Assembly: GCA_015229115.1 (NCBI GenBank)
Contig: JADGCH010000005.1
Span: 59,557 to 97,867 of the forward strand
DNA: 38,311 nt
Reading direction: 5' to 3'
DNA from: Magnetococcales bacterium
GTDB lineage: Bacteria; Pseudomonadota; Magnetococcia; Magnetococcales; JADGCH01
The notes beneath the pieces were generated by a model. That model did no database searches. It worked only from the letters and a program-made list of their open reading frames with translations, and was not told the origin of the DNA. Numbering within the stretch: position 1 is the first letter of the stretch; every line of letters begins with the position of its first letter. Below are positions 34,036 to 38,311 of this stretch, piece by piece. Position numbers and translations under genes: made by a program.

Positions 34036-35733
34036 ATGAAGATTCTCATCGTCGATGACGATCGCATTAACAGTACGATCCTTCATCGGCTGTTGAGTCG
34101 TGACGGACACCCTGTCATCACGGCCTTTAATGGTCGCGATGGGGTGGCCCTGTTTGAATCGGAACAGCCCGACCTGGTGCTCATGGATATTCGTATGCCG
34201 CTGATGAACGGCTATGAGGCGGCGCGCCAGATCAAGCAGCTCAATCCGGACAAGTTTGTCCCCATCATTTTCCTGACGGCTGTCACAGACGAAGAAGGCT
34301 TGGCCCGATGTATTGATGCCGGTGGTGACGACTTTCTGACCAAACCGTTCAATCGGGTCATTTTGCAGGCCAAGATTAGTGCCATGGAGCGCATTCGGCA
34401 GCTTCACTCCATGTTGCGTCGTCAGAACGAGCTGTTGGAAAGGCACCAGGAGACCATTCGGCAGGAGTTGGAGGTTGGCAAGCATCTGTTCGCCAATATC
34501 ATGCGGGCAGGTAATCTGCTTGATGCGCCTTGCCTGAATCACTGGACGTCGCCCATGTCCCTGTTCAATGGAGATCTTCTGGTGGCCAGCTACAATCCGG
34601 CCGGTGGGCTCCATATCATGATGGGAGATTTTACCGGCCATGGTCTGTCTGCTGCAGTGGGGGCTTTGCCGTTAGCAGAGCTGTTTTATGGTATGACGGC
34701 ACAGGGATTTTCCATCGGCGAACTGGCCGAGGAAATCAACAATAAGCTGGTATCCGTTATGCCGACACGCATGTTTTGTGCGGCCTGCCTGATTGAAATT
34801 GATCCCCGTCAGAAGAGTATCATGGTGTGGAACGGAGGGCTTCCGGATGTTCTGATTGCTGACCGTTCCGGTTGTCTGGTGCGTCGGGTACCGTCAACCC
34901 ATCTTCCCCTTGGGGTGATTGCTCCCATGACCCGCGAAGATCGGAAGCTTGAGATCATCGAGATGCAGCCAGACTACCGGGTCTTCCTTTACTCGGACGG
35001 TTTGACCGAAGCCATCAACGCAGGTGGCGAACTCTATGGTTGTGACCGCTTGGAGCGCCATTTTGTCGCTGCCAACCAGCCAGAACATCTGTTCGATACC
35101 ATTCTGCAGGATTTGGAGAATTTTCGTGGTAATGCCGGTCAGACCGACGACATCAGTCTGCTGGAAATCGTCTGTGCCAAGGCAGCTGAGGAGCCGGTAG
35201 GGGGACAGTTGGCCCAGATACGCAAGCATATTGCTCCGTCGGAATGGGAGATGTATTTTTCTTTTGGCACGCATACCCTGCAATCGGTTGATCCGTTACC
35301 GACTGTGATCAATGCTCTGATGAATCTTCAGGCGCCATCAGGACATCGGGAGCGGATCTACACCATTCTGGCCGAACTGTTTTCCAATGCGCTTGATCAT
35401 GGTTTGCTCAAGCTGGATACTAAAATCAAGAAAACCCCGGAGGGATTCATTCAATACTATGCCCAGAGGGAGGAACGGCTAGCCGCTCTCAAGCAGGGAG
35501 AAATCCGTCTGTGGCTACGTCATACCCCTCATGCCAAGGGGGGTGAACTGGCCATTCGCATGGAGGACACGGGCAGTGGTTTTGATCCCCGCACCGTCTC
35601 ATCTTCTCTGGACAACAATATGGGCCATGGTGGTCGCGGTATTGCATTGGTGCAATCACTCTGTACCAGCCTGATCTATCACGGTACCGGTAATGTTGTC
35701 GAAGCTGTCTATCACTGGACTTATCAATCGTGA
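34036..35733 (+). CDS. REC-PP2C-HATPase partner-switch regulator (HsbR-like)
   Basis: 565 residues. Receiver (1-125): acidic cluster DDD (7-9), phospho-acceptor D51, T81 and K103. A coiled helix (125-150) leads to a SpoIIE/RsbU-type PP2C phosphatase (about 170-382) with metal ligands in NGDLLVA (D180), GDFTGHGLSAA (D198), YSDGLTEA (D321) and QTDDISL (D371). The C-terminal HATPase (about 420-560) has N451 in ELFSNALDHG, EDTGSGF and GGRGIAL, so is likely an active Ser kinase. One protein thus carries both activities for the STAS partner, with the receiver deciding between them. The domain order is that of HsbR, which in Pseudomonas is next to cheR1. The gene is 21 bp after the STAS gene. Confidence 0.93.
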   Translation: MKILIVDDDRINSTILHRLLSRDGHPVITAFNGRDGVALFESEQPDLVLMDIRMPLMNGYEAARQIKQLNPDKFVPIIFLTAVTDEEGLARCIDAGGDDFLTKPFNRVILQAKISAMERIRQLHSMLRRQNELLERHQETIRQELEVGKHLFANIMRAGNLLDAPCLNHWTSPMSLFNGDLLVASYNPAGGLHIMMGDFTGHGLSAAVGALPLAELFYGMTAQGFSIGELAEEINNKLVSVMPTRMFCAACLIEIDPRQKSIMVWNGGLPDVLIADRSGCLVRRVPSTHLPLGVIAPMTREDRKLEIIEMQPDYRVFLYSDGLTEAINAGGELYGCDRLERHFVAANQPEHLFDTILQDLENFRGNAGQTDDISLLEIVCAKAAEEPVGGQLAQIRKHIAPSEWEMYFSFGTHTLQSVDPLPTVINALMNLQAPSGHRERIYTILAELFSNALDHGLLKLDTKIKKTPEGFIQYYAQREERLAALKQGEIRLWLRHTPHAKGGELAIRMEDTGSGFDPRTVSSSLDNNMGHGGRGIALVQSLCTSLIYHGTGNVVEAVYHWTYQS

Positions 35734-35750
35734 TCGAGAAGTAATCACCC

Positions 35751-36902
35751 ATGGCCGATCCTCTTAGAATAATGGTTGTTGACGACACCATCACCTACCG
35801 CATGATCATGAAACAGGTGGCCGAGTCGATTCCTGGTACCACGGTGGTGGCTTCAGCCTCAAACGGTCAGACTGCTCTTGACAAGCTGGTACGTGATTTT
35901 CCCGACGTTGTGCTGCTGGATGTCGAGATGCCTGTCATGGACGGTCTGGAAACCCTGAAGTACATCACGAAGCATCATCCCGATGTGACTGTTGTGATGG
36001 TGAGCGGTTTGTCCCGTTCCAATGCCAACATCGTCATGGAGTGCCTCAACGCTGGTGCGTTCGATTTTGTCACAAAGCCGATCGAGGCTAATGCGGACAA
36101 GGCACGCAATGCCTTGCGCCTGGATCTCGAACCGATCCTGTCCGTGATCACCCAGAAGAAGCAACGTGCAGCAACGGAACCAGCGGTGGAAGCTGGTACG
36201 TCCAGGAAGAGCGGTGATGTTCCTTCGTCTCCTCGTGTTAGAGACCCCGTGCAACGGGCTGTTGCTAAACCAGCTGCTGCAGCCAAAGGGGGGCATGGAA
36301 GTACTTCCCTGTATCCGGGACTGGTTCTGATCGGCTCTTCTACCGGAGGTCCGGCTGCTCTGACTACGTTGCTGGCTTCAATCCGGCAGCCTCTGCCTGT
36401 TCCGATGCTGATTGTGCAGCATATGCCGCCCGTTTTTACCACCTCGCTTGCCTTGCAGCTTCATCGGGTTGCACCCTTTACCGTGCAGGAAGCGGAAGAG
36501 GCCTTGCCGGTTCAGCCTGGTTCAGCCATTCTGGCTGCTGGTGGTAAACATATGGTACTGAAAGGCCATCCGGATAATTGGCAGGTCTCCCTCAATGAGG
36601 GCCCAAAGGTGAATGAGTGTCGTCCGGCCGTTGATGTGTTGTTCATGTCGGCGTCAACGGTATGTCAGGGTCCTGTTTTGGCCGTGATTCTGACAGGTAT
36701 GGGACGCGATGGCGCCCATGGCGTTGATGCCCTGAAACGAGCCTATCCCAACAGCTACTGCATTACCCAGAGTCGGGAGTCCTGTGTGGTGTATGGTATG
36801 CCCCGTTCTGTCGACGAGATGGGGCTTTCCAATGAGTCATTACCCATTGAACGCATCGGCCAGCGTATCATGGAACTGTGCATACCGGGGATGGTTCAGT
36901 AA
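35751..36902 (+). CDS. cheB: Chemotaxis response regulator protein-glutamate methylesterase CheB
   Basis: 383 residues. Receiver (about 5-125) with DD (11-12), phospho-acceptor D57 (VVLLDVEMP) and K109; linker (about 130-185) rich in Ala/Arg/Ser; methylesterase domain (about 187-380) with the Ser-His-Asp triad as S197 (IGSSTGGP), H224 (QHMPP) and D320 (TGMGRDGA). CheB removes receptor glutamyl methyl groups and so provides adaptation together with CheR. It starts 17 bp after the HsbR-like gene. The presence of CheB and CheR implies that methylatable receptors exist, encoded elsewhere or here as the soluble receptor-like protein. Confidence 0.95.
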   Translation: MADPLRIMVVDDTITYRMIMKQVAESIPGTTVVASASNGQTALDKLVRDFPDVVLLDVEMPVMDGLETLKYITKHHPDVTVVMVSGLSRSNANIVMECLNAGAFDFVTKPIEANADKARNALRLDLEPILSVITQKKQRAATEPAVEAGTSRKSGDVPSSPRVRDPVQRAVAKPAAAAKGGHGSTSLYPGLVLIGSSTGGPAALTTLLASIRQPLPVPMLIVQHMPPVFTTSLALQLHRVAPFTVQEAEEALPVQPGSAILAAGGKHMVLKGHPDNWQVSLNEGPKVNECRPAVDVLFMSASTVCQGPVLAVILTGMGRDGAHGVDALKRAYPNSYCITQSRESCVVYGMPRSVDEMGLSNESLPIERIGQRIMELCIPGMVQ

Positions 36903-36966
36903 AGGTATTGCGTTTGGGTGCTTCTGATCTTATAATTCGTTCGGCTGGATGGTGTTTGATTGCTTC

Positions 36967-37809
36967 ATGGCTATTACAAAAGAAGAATTTAATCTGATAC
37001 GGCAGTTCGTCCATGAGCATAGTGGCATTCTGATCGGAGATGGTAAGGAATATCTGGTCGAAAACCGCCTCAATGTCATTCTGGTCCAGAGCAAGTGTGA
37101 TAATTTTTTTCAGTTACATGAAAAGTTGAAAAAGGACGGGGGGCCCCTGTGCATCGAAGTTATCGATGCCATGACGACCAATGAGACGTTATGGTTTCGT
37201 GATACTTCCTTCTTTACCTCCCTTTCCAATTTCGTCATTCCTGCACTACTGGAAAAGGCTCTCAGCAAGCCGAAGGTGCGTATCTGGTCTGCTGCCTGTT
37301 CAACAGGACAAGAGCCTTATTCCGTTGCCATGTTGCTGGATCAGGCCCGTGGTGCCATGGGAAAGGGGGCTCCTCCCCTGGACCGGTTTGCCATTTTGGC
37401 CACCGATATTTCTCCGTCTGTCCTGTCAATTGCCAGGACGGGGCGCTATAGTCAGCTTGCCATTTCGCGTGGCATGCGTGCCGCTTTTCTGGAGCGGTTT
37501 TTTGTTCATCACGGTAGTTCTTACGAGGTGGCCCCTGCCATTCGGGGCATTGTGACATTTCGTCAGTTCAACCTGAAAGAGAGTTTCGGGTCACTGGGGC
37601 TGTTCGATTTTATTTTATGCCGTAATGTGTTGATTTATTTTTCGAATGAATTAAAATCAGAAATATATCACAAGCTCCATCAGAGTCTGGAGAAAGATGG
37701 CATGCTGTCCATTGGTGCATCGGAATCTCCCCGGGGATATACGACGGTTTTTGAGCAGATCATGGTGGATGGAGCCGCTCTCTATCGGCCATCAGCCCAT
37801 TCAGGTTAA
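36967..37809 (+). CDS. cheR: Chemotaxis protein methyltransferase CheR
   Basis: About 280 residues from ATG 36967 (MAITKEEFNLIRQFVHEHSG); an in-frame ATG six codons upstream (36949) is possible, and neither has a strong ribosome site. CheR methylates receptor glutamates using S-adenosylmethionine. The N-terminal helical domain is followed by the Rossmann methyltransferase with TTNETLWFRDTSFF, IWSAACSTGQEPYSVAMLL (SAM binding), ILATDISPSVLSIARTGRY and FDFILCRNVLIYFSN. No beta-subdomain pentapeptide partner is visible on the receptor-like protein in this operon. The 3' end is 23 bp before cheY. Confidence 0.95.
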   Translation: MAITKEEFNLIRQFVHEHSGILIGDGKEYLVENRLNVILVQSKCDNFFQLHEKLKKDGGPLCIEVIDAMTTNETLWFRDTSFFTSLSNFVIPALLEKALSKPKVRIWSAACSTGQEPYSVAMLLDQARGAMGKGAPPLDRFAILATDISPSVLSIARTGRYSQLAISRGMRAAFLERFFVHHGSSYEVAPAIRGIVTFRQFNLKESFGSLGLFDFILCRNVLIYFSNELKSEIYHKLHQSLEKDGMLSIGASESPRGYTTVFEQIMVDGAALYRPSAHSG

Positions 37810-37832
37810 CTTGGCTTTTTAGGTGACGATCA

Positions 37833-38234
37833 ATGGTAAAACTTCTAACAATTGATGATTCAAAAACGATCCGTCGGGTCATCTCTGGTATTGGTGCGGC
37901 GTTGGGCTATGAGGTTCTCGAAGCGGAACATGGTGCAGCTGGGCTTGAGGTGCTTGAGCAGCGTGCCGATGAGGTGGGCCTGATTCTTCTTGACTGGAAT
38001 ATGCCGGGTATGAACGGGCTGGAAGTACTCAAGAAAATCAAGGCCGATCAGCGCTGGAAGCACATTCCGGTCATGATGGTAACGACCGAAGGGGAGCGCG
38101 AGTACATCATTCAGGCTATCCAGGCTGGTGCGATCCACTATCAGACCAAGCCGTTCACCCAGGAGGATATTTCCGCGCGTATTATGGAAGCCTTGGGGCA
38201 GGGTAAAGGCCGCGTTTACGGCGACGGCAGTTAG
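37833..38234 (+). CDS. cheY: Single-domain response regulator CheY
   Basis: 133 residues, one receiver domain: D8/D9 acidic pair (TIDDSKTIRR), phospho-acceptor D54 (LILLDWNMPGMNG), Thr in MMVTTEGE and Lys in QTKPFT. A tail of 15 residues (GQGKGRVYGDGS) follows the last helix. CheY is the usual diffusible output of CheA; whether it targets a flagellar motor cannot be told here. The sequence MMVTTEGEREYIIQAIQAG is typical of CheY proteins in hybrid-CheA operons. It is the third receiver-bearing CheA target candidate in the operon besides CheB and the HsbR-like protein. Confidence 0.94.
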   Translation: MVKLLTIDDSKTIRRVISGIGAALGYEVLEAEHGAAGLEVLEQRADEVGLILLDWNMPGMNGLEVLKKIKADQRWKHIPVMMVTTEGEREYIIQAIQAGAIHYQTKPFTQEDISARIMEALGQGKGRVYGDGS

Positions 38235-38236
38235 GG

Positions 38237-38311
38237 ATGAATAATCAGGATCAGCTGATTCACGGTTTGCGTGATGCTACGACCCAGGTCTTGTACACCA
38301 TGGCTTGTTGT
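38237..38311 (+). CDS. Start of a further operon gene, possibly CheX-like (cut by window edge)
   Basis: 25 codons from ATG 38237, two bases after the cheY stop, opening MNNQDQLIHGLRDATTQVLY. A helix with ATTQVLYTMACC at this position recalls the N-terminus of CheX-type phosphatases (a helix with an EVFxTM-like pattern), which remove phosphate from CheY. A CheX partner would make sense because no CheZ is present. Only a fragment is visible, so this is tentative. Confidence 0.45.
   Translation, partial: MNNQDQLIHGLRDATTQVLYTMACC

Overview
The window is a gene-dense bacterial chromosome segment that I read as an alphaproteobacterium or a deep-branching relative. The evidence is the alphaproteobacterial-type N-terminal element of IF2 ([12 protein letters not shown]), the YlxR domain fused to an L7Ae-like half, a small Cys-rich exported protein resembling alphaproteobacterial DUF3551, and the proteobacterial gene orders rimP-nusA-ylxR-infB-rbfA-truB-rpsO-pnp and yicC-gmk-rpoZ-rel-ridA. 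The hybrid CheA and the type I secretion-like repeat protein would also fit a Magnetococcia-like lineage, but that is a guess.

Layout. 1-2.5 kb (minus): cupin protein, ftsY and a soluble lytic transglycosylase cut by the window edge. 2.5-5.1 kb (minus): a decayed patch with a 5'-truncated, frameshifted secreted repeat-protein gene, a palindromic intergenic repeat, and an Rpn-family nuclease gene that has lost its C-terminal tail coding region. 5.1-8.8 kb (minus): metH. 8.9-9.7 kb (plus): an exported protein with a basic tail. 9.7-10.4 kb (minus): pyrE. 10.4-20.4 kb (plus): ftsB, then the transcription/translation operon rimP to pnp. 20.4-25.3 kb (minus): yicC-gmk-rpoZ-rel-ridA-cysteine-rich protein. 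25.4-28.3 kb (minus): hypothetical gene, NMO-like oxidoreductase, argC, then a 2[4Fe-4S] ferredoxin with a strong terminator. 28.3-28.8 kb: a 435-bp divergent regulatory region with three 11-bp tandem repeats. 28.8-38.3 kb (plus): a chemosensory operon that runs off the right end.

The chemosensory operon is the most unusual block. It encodes a hybrid CheA (Hpt, kinase core, CheW, second CheW-like module, receiver), CheW, a membrane-anchor-free receptor-like protein, a STAS protein, a REC-PP2C-HATPase protein, CheB, CheR, CheY and the start of another gene. The STAS/phosphatase/kinase pair is a complete partner-switching module inside a chemotaxis operon, comparable to HsbA/HsbR next to cheR1 in Pseudomonas aeruginosa. 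My inference is that the kinase output is split between CheY (fast, motor or other effector) and partner switching (slower, gene expression or FlgM-like target).

A second notable point is the stringent-response gene. It occupies the canonical spoT position but its HD hydrolase residues are missing, while the synthetase domain keeps the RxKD signature normally seen in bifunctional enzymes. Several housekeeping genes (slt, rimP, infB, pnp) appear to start at TTG.
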